Origin: Ruegeria sp. PrR005
Lineage (GTDB): Bacteria; Pseudomonadota; Alphaproteobacteria; Rhodobacterales; Rhodobacteraceae
Assembly (NCBI RefSeq): GCF_010500245.1
Contig: NZ_JAAGOX010000011.1
Span: forward strand, 496,001-560,000
Length of the DNA stretch: 64,000 nucleotides
Direction of reading: 5' to 3'
Positions 16,956 to 26,859 of the stretch are shown one piece after another (the stretch's first letter is position 1; each line of letters opens with the position of its first letter). Position numbers and translations under genes: made by a program. Under the pieces are notes generated by a model. The model had not been told where the DNA came from and did no database searches. It saw only the letters and a list, made by a program, of their open reading frames with translations.

Positions 16956-19301
16956 TCAGCGATCGTCTTCCATCATGTCGTCCAGCACATCCTCGTCGAT
17001 GGCGGCCTGAACCGCCCCGGCAACGGCCTCTTTCTGCGACGGCGTCAGGTTCTGGGCCTGTTCATCCGCCAGTCGCACGGTGACTTCGCGATGGGCGAAC
17101 TTCACGCCTTCGCGGGCGAACAGGCGGCGGATTTCCTCGTAGACCTTCTTGCGCACCAGCCATTGATCGCCGGGCTTGGTCATGAACTTGACCCGGATGA
17201 TCATCGCGGAATCCTGCATCTCGATCACGCCCTGTGACTTGAGCGGCTGGATGAAATTCTCGCCGATCACCGGATCCCTGAGCAATTCCTGCCCGAGATT
17301 CTTGATCAGCTTGCGCACCTTTTCCACGTCGGTGTCATAGGTCACACGCAGCGGCAGCTTCATGATCACCCAGTCGCGCGAGAAATTAGTCAGCACCTTG
17401 ATCTCGCCAAAGGGGATCGTATGCAGCGCGCCCAGATGGTGGCGCAACTGGAAGGACCGGACAGAGATCTTCTCGACCGTCCCCTTGACGTCGCCTATGT
17501 CGATGTATTCGCCCTTGCGGAACGCATCGTCGAGCAGAAAGAACGCACCCGAGAAAATGTCGCGGACCAGCGTTTGCGAGCCGAAACCTACCGCCAGACC
17601 AACCACACCGGCACCGGCAAAAAGCGGGCTGACGTTGATGCCGATCTCCATCAGCGCGATCAGCGCGATGGAGACCACCACCACGGCCAGGATTGCGCCA
17701 CGGAACAGCGGCAACAGGGTCGCCAGCCGGCTGGCGCTGGACACACCGCCCTCGTCACCCAGTTCACCCTCGGGAATGTCCACGGTTTCCTCGGCGATCT
17801 TGCTGTCGATCCAGATGCGGAAGAAGTGAAAGACGATATAGCCAAGAAAGATGATGACCATCACATCCAGCGCCCGGTCCAGCGGCAGGTCGCCGGTCCA
17901 ATCCATGTCCGGGTTCCAGATCAGTACCAGCGCATAGGTGCCGACCACGAATGCAAGGATCCCGGCGACCCGACGCGCCAGGTCTTCGAAGCTGGCAATC
18001 GGATGGTTGCGGTGGGCCGCGATACCCCCTGGCGAAGCCTCGTCCGCCTCGGCCTGCGCCAGGGCTTCGTTCATCTGTTGTACTTTCCGGGTACGGTCGA
18101 AGTACCTTTCAAGCAGATAGTTCATCGCCCCATAGGCGATGACCACCGACATGAAGATCCCGTAGGTACCCGCCATCAGCGGCACCGGAATGGGGCGCTC
18201 CAGCACCAGGTCAAAGGCCAGCCGCAACCAGCTGTAGCTGACGTAGACGATCACCACCGGCGCCCAGCTGACCGAGACAAGCCGCAACAGCCAGGATACC
18301 TCTTCCTTGCTCCGGTTGCCGCGGATCGCATTGGAAATCGCCCGGCCATTGAACAGGACCATCAGCAGGTTGCCCAGGGCGCCCACAGCGGTAAGCGAGC
18401 CGTAGACCATCGCATAAACGTTGTAGTTCAGCCCGAAATCCGCGACCCAGGTGGAAAACATGACCGTGGAAATGTCATAGGCCGCCAGGACCGCCGCCCA
18501 GACATAAAGCCGTTTGGCATCGCGATCGGAAAACGGCGGCAGCCGGTATTGGCTGAGATAGGGCGACAGCACCATGCGCCACAGATCCGACGCCGTACGG
18601 ATCAGGAAAAACGCGGTAAAGATGGCGGTGGTGGTGAACTGGATGGACAGGTCTTCCATCCGGCCAAAGACCAGATACCCGATGATAAAGGCAAAGATCA
18701 TCGCGAACAGGGTTCCGCCGACCCCCATCACGAACCGGAAGACGAGGAACGGCATCTTCTCGCGATAGCCGCGGGGCGCCTCCTTGATGCGCGACACCAC
18801 ATAGTTCCGCGCGATCCGCTTGCCATAGATCTCGACCGACAACCAACGCCCGATGAGCAGCAGCACCAGGTTGATGCCCAGAACCTCGAGATAGGTCACG
18901 ATCCGGCCATCCGGGCTGGTCTGGCGCAGGATGTACTGCACCTCGAAAACCGAATAGGGCATCGCGGCAAGGCGCGATTCCAGCGCCGCTACAAACTCCG
19001 ACACCCGCGACTGCGCCTTCATCAGCTGCGAGCCGTCGCCCATCGGGTTGGCACTCGCTGCGCTGCCCTCGTCAGGCTGCGCCGCGCCGCTGGCACCGGC
19101 CACCCGCCCGGCGCTGTCGATCACGATGACCGAGGCCCCCGCCTCACTCGCCGATCGGATCGCATCGGCCAGCGCCTGCTCGGACGCGGCAGCTTCGCCT
19201 TTGGACGAGGTATAAAGCGAAACCTGCGCTGCCGCCGGCGCGGAGATCACGCCCAGGACACAAAAGCACAACAGGCACAGTCGGAAGATCAGGGATTTCA
19301 T
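16956..19301 (-). CDS. MscS-family mechanosensitive ion channel with periplasmic N-terminal domain
   Basis: The start at 19301 gives 781 residues with a signal peptide (MKSLIFRLCLLCFCVLGVISAPAAAQ); a longer open frame upstream has no family support. After a short periplasmic part there are many membrane helices. The conserved MscS core lies around residues 600-700: LFAGAGVVGLAVGFGSQTLVRDIFSGAFFLLDDAFRKGEYI is the pore helix plus beta domain (only parts of this are needed for recognition). Such channels release solutes on hypo-osmotic shock. The C-terminal tail is acidic (DEDVLDDMMEDDR). It is divergent from the glycan operon. Confidence 0.85.
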   Translation of the reverse strand: MKSLIFRLCLLCFCVLGVISAPAAAQVSLYTSSKGEAAASEQALADAIRSASEAGASVIVIDSAGRVAGASGAAQPDEGSAASANPMGDGSQLMKAQSRVSEFVAALESRLAAMPYSVFEVQYILRQTSPDGRIVTYLEVLGINLVLLLIGRWLSVEIYGKRIARNYVVSRIKEAPRGYREKMPFLVFRFVMGVGGTLFAMIFAFIIGYLVFGRMEDLSIQFTTTAIFTAFFLIRTASDLWRMVLSPYLSQYRLPPFSDRDAKRLYVWAAVLAAYDISTVMFSTWVADFGLNYNVYAMVYGSLTAVGALGNLLMVLFNGRAISNAIRGNRSKEEVSWLLRLVSVSWAPVVIVYVSYSWLRLAFDLVLERPIPVPLMAGTYGIFMSVVIAYGAMNYLLERYFDRTRKVQQMNEALAQAEADEASPGGIAAHRNHPIASFEDLARRVAGILAFVVGTYALVLIWNPDMDWTGDLPLDRALDVMVIIFLGYIVFHFFRIWIDSKIAEETVDIPEGELGDEGGVSSASRLATLLPLFRGAILAVVVVSIALIALMEIGINVSPLFAGAGVVGLAVGFGSQTLVRDIFSGAFFLLDDAFRKGEYIDIGDVKGTVEKISVRSFQLRHHLGALHTIPFGEIKVLTNFSRDWVIMKLPLRVTYDTDVEKVRKLIKNLGQELLRDPVIGENFIQPLKSQGVIEMQDSAMIIRVKFMTKPGDQWLVRKKVYEEIRRLFAREGVKFAHREVTVRLADEQAQNLTPSQKEAVAGAVQAAIDEDVLDDMMEDDR

Positions 19302-19554
19302 CAGGCAGGTTCCGGTCTTGGGATTGCCGGAGAGCCTATATAACTGTGGAACCGCGTTCAAACGGCAAGTTTCGGGCAATGATCGTCGCGTCGCGCCCTC
19401 TTCGACACCGTCAGACATCAGAATCGTGTTTTCAAGACAGTTTGATTTGACTAGTACGGTGCTGCCTGCGGACCGAGGGAAACCAGAGGGCAGCGACGAC
19501 CGGAAGCGCCCGGCCGCCGGAATGACAGAAAACGAAAAAACCGGGTAGTCACGC

Positions 19555-20835
19555 ATGGCGCGCCATATCACACAGGACCGCATCGCCGTGCTTGGGTTGG
19601 GCTATGTCGGCCTGCCCCTGGCTCTGGGGCTGGCGCGTGCCGGATATCCGACCCTGGGGTTTGACACGGACGCCGCCCATGTGGCCGCCCTGCGGCGTGG
19701 CCATGATCGCAACGGCGAGGTATCAGAGGCCTCGCTGGCCGCGACGACCGCGACATTTTCGTGTGACGCATCCGATCTGGGCGACTGCACGGTTTACATC
19801 ATCGGGGTGCCGACACCGATCACCGATGCCAAGACCCCCGATCTGGACCCGCTGCGGGGCGCCTGCCGGATGATCGCACCACATCTCGCCCCGGGCGATC
19901 TGGTGATCGTCGAAAGCACAGTCTATCCCGGCGTCACCGAAGAGGTCTGCGGCCCGGAACTGGCCCGGGGCAGCGGGCTGGAGCTCTATTCCCAGATCAA
20001 GCTGGGCTATTCGCCCGAGCGGGTGAACCCCGGCGATGCCGAACATTCGATGGAAAACGTGGTCAAGATCATCTCGGCCCAGGATGCCGAGACGCTGGAC
20101 CGGGTCGAGGCGATCTATGCCCCGGTGGTCAAGGCAGGCGTGCACCGCGCCAGTTCCATCCGCACCGCCGAGGCCGCCAAGGTGATCGAGAACACTCAGC
20201 GCGACCTGAACATCGCGCTGGTCAACGAATTCTCGCTGATCTTCTCGCGCCTCGGCCTCGACACGCTTGAAGTGCTGGAGGCGGCGGGAACCAAGTGGAA
20301 TTTCCTGCCGTTCAAGCCCGGTCTCGTTGGCGGTCATTGCATCGGGGTCGACCCCTATTACCTGACCTATCGCGCCGAACAGGCGGGTTATCACCCCGAG
20401 GTGATCCTGGCCGGGCGCCGCATCAACGACAACATGGGCCGGCATGTGGCGCAGCAGCTGATCAAGGCACTGATCGCGCGCCGGATCGACCCGGGCCGCG
20501 CGCGCGTGCTGGTTCTGGGATTCACCTTCAAGGAAAACTGCGCCGACATCCGAAACACCCGCGTCGCCGACATCGTTTCCGAGCTTACGGAATACTCTGT
20601 TTCGACAGAAGTGTTTGACCCATGGGTCGATGCAGGTACTGTGCGCAAAGAGTACGGATTGACCCCTGTGACCGCGCCCGGCAATGGTGTCTACGACGCC
20701 ATTATTGTGGCCGTGGCGCATCGGGAATTCCGTGAAATGGGAGCCGCGACCATTCGGGCCTTTGGCCGCCCGGGCGCTGTTTTGTACGATATCAAGGGCG
20801 TTTTCCCAAAATCCGACGCTGATCTGAGGCTGTAG
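19555..20835 (+). CDS. Nucleotide-sugar dehydrogenase (UDP-N-acetylhexosamine 6-dehydrogenase type, WbpA/TviB-like)
   Basis: A 426-residue enzyme with the NAD-binding motif VLGLGYVGLPLALGLARAG near the N-terminus, the central FLPFKPGLVGGHCIGVDPYY block whose Cys262 is the catalytic nucleophile, and a C-terminal UDP-binding domain (VLGFTFKENCADIRNTR). These features match the WbpA/WecC/TviB group, which oxidises UDP-GlcNAc or UDP-GalNAc to the uronic acid for surface polysaccharide. It is the first gene of the eight-gene glycan operon. The promoter should lie in the 253-bp gap shared with the divergent channel gene. Confidence 0.88.
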   Translation: MARHITQDRIAVLGLGYVGLPLALGLARAGYPTLGFDTDAAHVAALRRGHDRNGEVSEASLAATTATFSCDASDLGDCTVYIIGVPTPITDAKTPDLDPLRGACRMIAPHLAPGDLVIVESTVYPGVTEEVCGPELARGSGLELYSQIKLGYSPERVNPGDAEHSMENVVKIISAQDAETLDRVEAIYAPVVKAGVHRASSIRTAEAAKVIENTQRDLNIALVNEFSLIFSRLGLDTLEVLEAAGTKWNFLPFKPGLVGGHCIGVDPYYLTYRAEQAGYHPEVILAGRRINDNMGRHVAQQLIKALIARRIDPGRARVLVLGFTFKENCADIRNTRVADIVSELTEYSVSTEVFDPWVDAGTVRKEYGLTPVTAPGNGVYDAIIVAVAHREFREMGAATIRAFGRPGAVLYDIKGVFPKSDADLRL

Positions 20836-20844
20836 ACGAAAGCA

Positions 20845-22059
20845 ATGCAGGGCGAGAGCAGAACACATCAGACCGTTCGTGCACCGCGGGTGATGCTCTA
20901 CAGTCACGACACGTTCGGGCTGGGCCACCTGCGGCGCTGCCGGGCGTTGGCCGCAGCCATCACCAGCGCCGATCCTTCGGCCTCGGCGCTGATCCTGACC
21001 GGTTCTCCTGTCGCCGGGCGGTTTACCTTTCCCCGGCGCGTCGACCATGTGCGACTGCCCGGCGTGACCAAACGCTCGGACGGCTCCTATGTTTCGCAGA
21101 CCATGGGCATGGGAATTGACGATGTGACCAACCTGCGCAGCGACCTGATTTGCAGCGCAGCCAAACGGTATGACCCCGATATCCTGATCGTCGACAAGGA
21201 ACCGACCGGGTTTCGCGGCGAATTGCGCCCGACGCTGGAGATGCTCCAGGCCAAGGGGCGCGCACGCCTCGTCCTTGGCCTGCGCGACGTACTGGACGAA
21301 CCCGAGGTTCTGGCCGCCGAATGGGCCCGCAAGGACGCAGTGACAGCCACCGAACGGTTCTATGACGAGATCTGGGTATACGGCTTGCGCTCGGTCTACG
21401 ATCCCACTGCCGGGCTGCCGCTGAGCCAGGCGGCACAGGCCCGGATGCATTGGACAGGTTACCTGCGGCGCGACCTTGGACCGGTGGGCACCCCGCCTAA
21501 ACAACCCTATGTGCTGATCACCCCCGGCGGCGGCGGCGACGGCGAAGCGATGGTCAACCTGGTCATGTCGGCCTATGAGCAGGACCCGGACCTGTCGCCG
21601 CGCGCGGTTCTGGTCTATGGCCCGTTCCTGTCCGGCGACACCCGGGCCGAGTTCGAACGGCGTGTCGCGGCCCTCAATGGCCGGGTGACGGCGGTCGGCT
21701 TCGAAAGCCAGATCGAGACTCTGTTCGCAGGTGCCGATGGGGTCATCTGCATGGGTGGCTACAACACGTTTTGCGAGGTCCTGTCCTTTGACAAGCGGGC
21801 GGTGATCGTGCCGCGCACGGTGCCGCGCCTGGAACAGTGGATCAGGGCCAGCCGGGCCGAGGAGCTGGGTCTGGTGCGCATGCTGGACGAAAGCCGCGAC
21901 GGGCTGACGACCGAAGCGATGATCCGCGCCATCCGTAACCTGCCCAACCAGCCCTTGCCGAGCCAGGCGATCGGAGACGGGCTGTTGGACGGGCTGGACT
22001 ATGTGACACGCAGGGTCGATGCCCTGTTGCGCGGGGCCAAGGACCAAGCCGCGGAATGA
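20845..22059 (+). CDS. Glycosyltransferase, MurG/family-28-like
   Basis: A 404-residue GT-B-type glycosyltransferase. The N-terminal motif MLYSHDTFGLGHLRRCRAL is the glycine/histidine loop typical of MurG-like proteins. The C-terminal part contains VLITPGGGGDGEAM and GADGVICMGGYNTFCEVLSFDKRAVIVPR, which resembles the nucleotide-sugar-binding region of family 28. The acceptor is unknown. It follows the sugar dehydrogenase by 9 bp and overlaps the next glycosyltransferase by 4 bp. A related protein with the same opening motif is at 24959-26098. Confidence 0.8.
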   Translation: MQGESRTHQTVRAPRVMLYSHDTFGLGHLRRCRALAAAITSADPSASALILTGSPVAGRFTFPRRVDHVRLPGVTKRSDGSYVSQTMGMGIDDVTNLRSDLICSAAKRYDPDILIVDKEPTGFRGELRPTLEMLQAKGRARLVLGLRDVLDEPEVLAAEWARKDAVTATERFYDEIWVYGLRSVYDPTAGLPLSQAAQARMHWTGYLRRDLGPVGTPPKQPYVLITPGGGGDGEAMVNLVMSAYEQDPDLSPRAVLVYGPFLSGDTRAEFERRVAALNGRVTAVGFESQIETLFAGADGVICMGGYNTFCEVLSFDKRAVIVPRTVPRLEQWIRASRAEELGLVRMLDESRDGLTTEAMIRAIRNLPNQPLPSQAIGDGLLDGLDYVTRRVDALLRGAKDQAAE

Positions 22060-23300
22060 CCGCCGATACCCCGAAACTGGCCGTGCTGGTCAAGGGCTGG
22101 CCGCGGCTGTCCGAAACTTTCATCGCGCAGGAACTGGTAGCGCTGGAAGAGGCCGGGCACGCGTTCGAAATCTGGTCGCTGCGCCATCCGACCGATGTGA
22201 AACGCCATCCCCTGCACGAGCGGTTGCAGGCCAAGGTGCGCTATCTGCCCGAGTACCTGTATCAGGAGCCCGAGCGGGTCTGGCGCGGGCGCGCCGCTGC
22301 CCAGGCCCTGCCCGGCTATGCCGAGGCTTACCGCATGTGGCGGGCCGATCTGGCCCGCGACCGCACGCCCAACCGTATCCGCCGGTTCGGGCAGGCCTGC
22401 GTTCTGGCCGCCGAACTGCCGCCCTCGACACGCGGGCTATACGCGCATTTCATGCATACCCCCTCGTCCGTCGCGCGCTATGCGGCGATCATGCGCGGCC
22501 TGCCCTGGAGCTTCTCGGCCCATGCCAAGGACATCTGGACCTCACCCGACTGGGAAAAGGCCGAGAAGCTGAGCGCCGACAGCCACGGCGCCGCCTTTGG
22601 CGCGACCTGCACCGCGGTCGGGGCCGAACATCTGCGGGCGCTGGCCGACGACCCGAACCGGGTCGATCTGGTCTATCACGGGCTTGACCTGACACGGTTT
22701 CCGGCCCCGCCCGAACGGGGCGCACGCGCGGATGGAGAGCCGTTCAAGATGCTGTCTGTTGGCCGGCTGGTGGAAAAAAAGGGCTTTGACCGGCTGATCG
22801 CCGCCTTTGCCCTGTTGCCCGCCGGGCTGGACTGGCGCTGGGTTCATATCGGGGGGGGCGGCGACAAGGCCGCGCTGGAGGGTCAGGCGCGCGCGGCAGG
22901 TGTGGCGGACCGCATCACCTGGCGCGGCGCCTGTGACCAGCCCGAGGTGATCGCGGCCATGCGCACCGCCGACCTCTTCGTGCTGCCCAGCCGCATCGCC
23001 GCCGACGGCGACCGTGACGGGCTGCCCAACGTGCTGATGGAAGCCGCCTCGCAACGGCTGCCGATCCTGACTACACCGGTTTCGGCGATCCCCGAATTCA
23101 TCACCGACGGCGTACATGGCACCCTGACACCGGACACGCCTGAGGCACTGGCCCAGGCGATTGCGACGCTGGCCGCCAATCCGGACCGGGCCGCAGGCAT
23201 GGCCGGGGCCGCCCTCGCCCGGCTGCTTTCCGATTTCACCATGCCGCCCGGGATTGCCCACCTGTCCCGGCGCCTGACCGCGCTTTGCGACGCAGGCTGA
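22056..23300 (+). CDS. Glycosyltransferase family 4 (colanic-acid-type)
   Basis: A 414-residue GT-B glycosyltransferase. The C-terminal GT4 domain has the usual blocks: FKMLSVGRLVEKKGFDRLIAAF, the W-IGGGGDKAALEGQARAAGVADRITWRG region, and the E-x7-E type motif in DRDGLPNVLMEAASQRLPI. The N-terminal half (LAVLVKGWPRLSETFIAQEL) matches colanic-acid-type transferases. It adds a sugar to a growing surface glycan (inference). The start overlaps the previous gene by 4 bp. Confidence 0.85.
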   Translation: MTADTPKLAVLVKGWPRLSETFIAQELVALEEAGHAFEIWSLRHPTDVKRHPLHERLQAKVRYLPEYLYQEPERVWRGRAAAQALPGYAEAYRMWRADLARDRTPNRIRRFGQACVLAAELPPSTRGLYAHFMHTPSSVARYAAIMRGLPWSFSAHAKDIWTSPDWEKAEKLSADSHGAAFGATCTAVGAEHLRALADDPNRVDLVYHGLDLTRFPAPPERGARADGEPFKMLSVGRLVEKKGFDRLIAAFALLPAGLDWRWVHIGGGGDKAALEGQARAAGVADRITWRGACDQPEVIAAMRTADLFVLPSRIAADGDRDGLPNVLMEAASQRLPILTTPVSAIPEFITDGVHGTLTPDTPEALAQAIATLAANPDRAAGMAGAALARLLSDFTMPPGIAHLSRRLTALCDAG

Positions 23301-23301
23301 C

Positions 23302-24381
23302 ATGGCCCGCATCGCCTTTTACGCCCCGATGAAATCGCCACTCAGCCCGATTCCTTCGGGCGACCGGGAAATGGCGCGCAACCTGATGCGCATGATCGGG
23401 GCACGCGGGGATCGGGTCGATCTGGTGTCGGAGTTCCGCAGCCATGACAAGACTGGCGATGCGGAGGTGCAGACACGCCTGCGGATCGAAGCGAAGACCG
23501 AGATCGCGCGCCTGACAGGCGCGTTGCCCGGGGATTGCGCGCTCTGGGTGACCTATCACAACTACTACAAGGCGCCGGATCTGATCGGCCCGGCGGTCTG
23601 CGCCGCGCGCGGACTGCCCTATGTGCAGATCGAAAGCACAAGAGCGACTAGCCGCCTGACCGGCCCCTGGGCCGGGTTTGCGCAGGCGGCGCATGACGCC
23701 TGTGATGCGGCGCAGGTCATCTGTTACCTCACCGCCAACGACCTGATCACCCTGGAGCGCGAGCGGTTCGGAACGCAGGCACTGGTCGAACTGCCGCCGT
23801 TCCTGCCGCTGGACGATTTGCCGCCGAATGGCCCGCATGACGGGCCGATCCTGACGGTGGGGATGATGCGCACGGGCGACAAGCTGGCGTCTTACCGGCT
23901 GATCGCCGAAACACTGCCCTATCTCGACGCGGGCTGGAGCCTGGAGATCGCGGGCGATGGCCCGGCGCGGGCCGAAGTCGAAGCACTGATGGCCCCGTTC
24001 GGATCCCGTGTCCGGTTTCTGGGTCAGCTTGACAGGGAAGCGCTGCAATCGGCCTATGACCGCGCCTCGGTGTTTTTCTGGCCGGGCGTCAACGAGGCAT
24101 TCGGCATGGTCTATCTGGAGGCGCAGGCCGCGGGTCTGCCGGTGGTGGCCCAGGACCGGCCCGGCGTGCGCGACGTACTTCTGCCCGGCCCGGCCTATCC
24201 CGCCCCCACAGAGGGCGCCCAGGCGCTCGCCATGATGCTGAACCGGCTGTTACAGGATACCGCGCGGCGACGGGAAACCGGCGCGCAGGCCCGCGACCGG
24301 GTCGCTGACCGTCACCTTGCCAAAGCGGCCAGCGATATCTTCTGGCGGGCCGCCGGCCCCTTGCTGGAGCGCAGCCGATGA
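23302..24381 (+). CDS. Glycosyltransferase family 4
   Basis: A 359-residue GT-B-type transferase starting 1 bp after the previous stop. The N-terminus (MARIAFYAPMKSPLSPIPSGDREMARNLM) and the C-terminal ASVFFWPGVNEAFGMVYLEAQAAGLPVVAQ block identify GT4. The start and stop are tightly packed: the end overlaps the phosphatase gene by 4 bp. Donor and acceptor sugars are unknown. Confidence 0.85.
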   Translation: MARIAFYAPMKSPLSPIPSGDREMARNLMRMIGARGDRVDLVSEFRSHDKTGDAEVQTRLRIEAKTEIARLTGALPGDCALWVTYHNYYKAPDLIGPAVCAARGLPYVQIESTRATSRLTGPWAGFAQAAHDACDAAQVICYLTANDLITLERERFGTQALVELPPFLPLDDLPPNGPHDGPILTVGMMRTGDKLASYRLIAETLPYLDAGWSLEIAGDGPARAEVEALMAPFGSRVRFLGQLDREALQSAYDRASVFFWPGVNEAFGMVYLEAQAAGLPVVAQDRPGVRDVLLPGPAYPAPTEGAQALAMMLNRLLQDTARRRETGAQARDRVADRHLAKAASDIFWRAAGPLLERSR

Positions 24382-24962
24382 CCCGTCTTGCCCTGCTTCG
24401 CCATGGTCACACCGAATGGAACCGCGCCGGCCGAATTCAGGGCCGCAGCGATATTCCATTGGACGATCAGGCGCGACAGGACCTCTCGGAGCTTTGCCTG
24501 CCCGCGCCCTGGGACAAGGCCACTCTTTGGTCCAGCCCGCTTCTTCGCGCCGCCGAGACCGCGCGCCTTGTCGCGGGGGGCGCACCGCGCTGTGACGATG
24601 CCCTGATCGAGATGGACTGGGGCGAGTGGGAAGGTCAGCGCGGCCGCGATCTGCTGGAGATCCCCGGCAGCGGGTTCCGCCATATCGAGGATTGGGGCTG
24701 GGACTATCGCCCGCCCGGCGGGGAAAGCCCGGCAGACCTGCGGGCCCGCTTGCAGAGCTGGCTTGATACCCTGAGCGGCGACAATGTCGCGGTATGCCAT
24801 ATCGGCATCATGCGGGTCATCCTGGCCATGGCATGTGGCTGGGATTTTGCCGGACAGGCCCCGTTCAAGATCAAGCGCAACCGGCTGTTCGTGGTCGAGC
24901 TTGACCCGATGCGCGCTTGGGACGACCCGGTTCGCCTGATACCGCGAGAGGCGCGTGCATGA
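24378..24962 (+). CDS. Histidine phosphatase family protein
   Basis: A 194-residue protein with the phosphohistidine motif LLRHGHTEWNRAGRIQGRSD at the N-terminus, the second-half block LWSSPLLRAAETARLV and a later catalytic His in AVCHIGIMR. The family includes phosphoglycerate mutase-like and sugar-phosphate phosphatases. Its place between glycosyltransferase genes suggests removal of a phosphate from a sugar intermediate, but this is context only. It overlaps both neighbours by 4 bp. Confidence 0.85.
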   Translation: MTRLALLRHGHTEWNRAGRIQGRSDIPLDDQARQDLSELCLPAPWDKATLWSSPLLRAAETARLVAGGAPRCDDALIEMDWGEWEGQRGRDLLEIPGSGFRHIEDWGWDYRPPGGESPADLRARLQSWLDTLSGDNVAVCHIGIMRVILAMACGWDFAGQAPFKIKRNRLFVVELDPMRAWDDPVRLIPREARA

Positions 24963-26098
24963 AGGTCATGTTCGTGGTCACGCATCTCTTGGGGACCGGG
25001 CATCTGAGCCGGGCGCTGACGCTTGGCCGCGCCTTTGCCGGCGCCGGGCACCGGGTTTGCGTGGTCTCGGGCGGGATGCCCGCGCCGCAACTGGATCACG
25101 CGGGCATGGACCTGTGCCAATTGCCGCCGCTGCGGTCCGATGGGGTGGATTTTACCCGACTGCTGACCGAAGGCGGAGTGCCTGCCGACGCGTCCTTTCT
25201 TGCCGCCCGGCAGGCCGCGCTGCTGGAAGAATTCCGGCGGTTCTGCCCTGACGTTCTGATCACCGAACTCTACCCCTTTGGCCGCCGCAGCCTGAAGGCG
25301 GAATTCCTGAACTTGGTGACGACCGCAAAGGCGCAACAGGCGCCGCCGGTGGTCTTGAGCTCGATCCGCGATATCCTTGCGCCACCCTCCAAACCCGCCA
25401 AGGCCGAGGAGGCCGAGGCGGTGGTCGAACGCTATTTCGACGCGGTGCTTGTGCATTCCGACCCCTCCGCCACGCGACTGGACGTCAGTTGGCCGGTGAC
25501 ACCGCAACTGGCGGGCAAGCTGCGCTATACAGGCTATGTCGCGCCGCCTGCTGCGGGTCCGCATCCTGTGGGTGAAGGCAAGGGCGAGATCATTGTCAGC
25601 GCCGGGGGCGGGCCGGTGGGGCAGCCCATCTTTCACGCGGCCATCGAGACCGCGCGAAAGATGACCAACAGGCGCTGGCGTCTGTTGGTTGGCGGCGCGG
25701 ACGCGCCTGCGCGCGCGGCTGAGTTGCAGGCGTTGGCGGCGAATGCGCCGGTTCTTGCAGAACCGGCCCGGCCCGATTTCCGGGCCATGCTGTATCAGGC
25801 CGCGGCCTCGGTCAGCATGTGCGGCTACAACACTGCGCTGGATCTGATGCAGGCGGGCACGCCTTCAGTGATCGTCCCGTTTGACGACGGCAAGGAGGTC
25901 GAACAGGGCCTGCGCGCCCGCGCCCTGTCCGGGATGCCCGGCTTTGCCGTTGTGGAAAGCGTTGATCTGACAGCGGAAAACCTGGAGCGCGCCTTGTCGA
26001 AAGTGATGCGCGACCCGCCGCGAGACAGTGGCGGTTTGCAGTTCAACGGCGCCGCTGAAAGCGTGCGGATCGCCGAAGAGTTGGAGGCCCTACGATGA
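24959..26098 (+). CDS. Glycosyltransferase, MurG/family-28-like (second copy)
   Basis: The start at 24959 (MKVMFVVTHLLGTGH) overlaps the phosphatase stop (ATGA) and gives 379 residues. The GTGHLSRALTLGRAF motif is the MurG-like N-terminal loop, and the C-terminal half has IIVSAGGGPVGQPIFHAAIE and VSMCGYNTALDLMQAGTPSVIVPF, matching the first family-28-like protein of this operon. The two proteins are therefore related but diverged copies with probably different acceptors. Confidence 0.8.
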   Translation: MKVMFVVTHLLGTGHLSRALTLGRAFAGAGHRVCVVSGGMPAPQLDHAGMDLCQLPPLRSDGVDFTRLLTEGGVPADASFLAARQAALLEEFRRFCPDVLITELYPFGRRSLKAEFLNLVTTAKAQQAPPVVLSSIRDILAPPSKPAKAEEAEAVVERYFDAVLVHSDPSATRLDVSWPVTPQLAGKLRYTGYVAPPAAGPHPVGEGKGEIIVSAGGGPVGQPIFHAAIETARKMTNRRWRLLVGGADAPARAAELQALAANAPVLAEPARPDFRAMLYQAAASVSMCGYNTALDLMQAGTPSVIVPFDDGKEVEQGLRARALSGMPGFAVVESVDLTAENLERALSKVMRDPPRDSGGLQFNGAAESVRIAEELEALR

Positions 26099-26859
26099 AG
26101 CCCGACTGGTCACCGCTGGATACCGAACTGAACCGCTGGCGGGACGCCGGCCTGATCCTGCCGCTTTGGTGGCGGGACGATGACGCGGTGGAGGTCACGC
26201 CCGAGCTGGAGCGCCTGATCGCGCTTTCGGAAGGTCTGGGGCTGCCGGTTCATCTCGCGGTGATCCCGGAACGGGCGAAACTGGCGCTGGCCGAAATGGT
26301 GGAGAAGCGCCCGACCCTGATCCCTGTCGTGCATGGCTGGGCCCATCGCAACCATGCGCCCTTTGGTAAAAAAAAGGCTGAATTTCAGCTAGATAGACCT
26401 CTCTCAACGATCCTGTCAGAGGCCCGCCAAGGCCTGAACAGGCTGCGTGATCTTTTTGGTCCGGCCCTGCGTCCGATGTTCGTGCCGCCCTGGAACCGGA
26501 TTGCGCCGGAAATCGTGGAGGGGCTGCCGGGCCTCGGATATCGGGTGATTTCAACCGCCACCCCGCGCAGGCGCGCCGCGCCGGTGGCGGGGTTGTGTCA
26601 GGTGAACACACATCTTGACCCGATCGACTGGCGCGGCAGCCGCTCTGTGGTCGATCCGCAAAGGCTGATCTCACAGGCCGCTGACCAGTTGCGCGACCGC
26701 CGCGAGGGGCGCGCTGACAATGACGAACCCTATGGTATCCTGACCCATCACCTGGTGCATGACGCCGCGATCTGGGCCTTTACCGAAGCCCTGCTGAGCC
26801 GCTTGCTGAGCGGACCCACGCGCCCATGGGTCATGGAAAAAGACGAGGAAAAACAATGA
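26095..26859 (+). CDS. Polysaccharide-deacetylase-like protein
   Basis: A 254-residue protein. WWRDDDAVEVT near the N-terminus corresponds to the catalytic/metal-binding Asp pair of NodB-type deacetylases, and HGWAHRNHAPF supplies the His-x3-His metal ligands. A C-terminal THHLVHD motif could provide the remaining catalytic His. Deacetylation of N-acetylhexosamines in the polymer would fit the WbpA-type dehydrogenase upstream. There is no signal peptide, so it would act in the cytoplasm. It overlaps both neighbours by 4 bp. Confidence 0.7.
   Translation: MKPDWSPLDTELNRWRDAGLILPLWWRDDDAVEVTPELERLIALSEGLGLPVHLAVIPERAKLALAEMVEKRPTLIPVVHGWAHRNHAPFGKKKAEFQLDRPLSTILSEARQGLNRLRDLFGPALRPMFVPPWNRIAPEIVEGLPGLGYRVISTATPRRRAAPVAGLCQVNTHLDPIDWRGSRSVVDPQRLISQAADQLRDRREGRADNDEPYGILTHHLVHDAAIWAFTEALLSRLLSGPTRPWVMEKDEEKQ

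Noticed and set aside
19302-19583. Longer N-terminus for the MscS-family channel, starting at 19583.
   Set aside because: It would cross into the promoter region of the divergent operon and place the signal peptide inside the protein. The start at 19301 gives a normal signal peptide.
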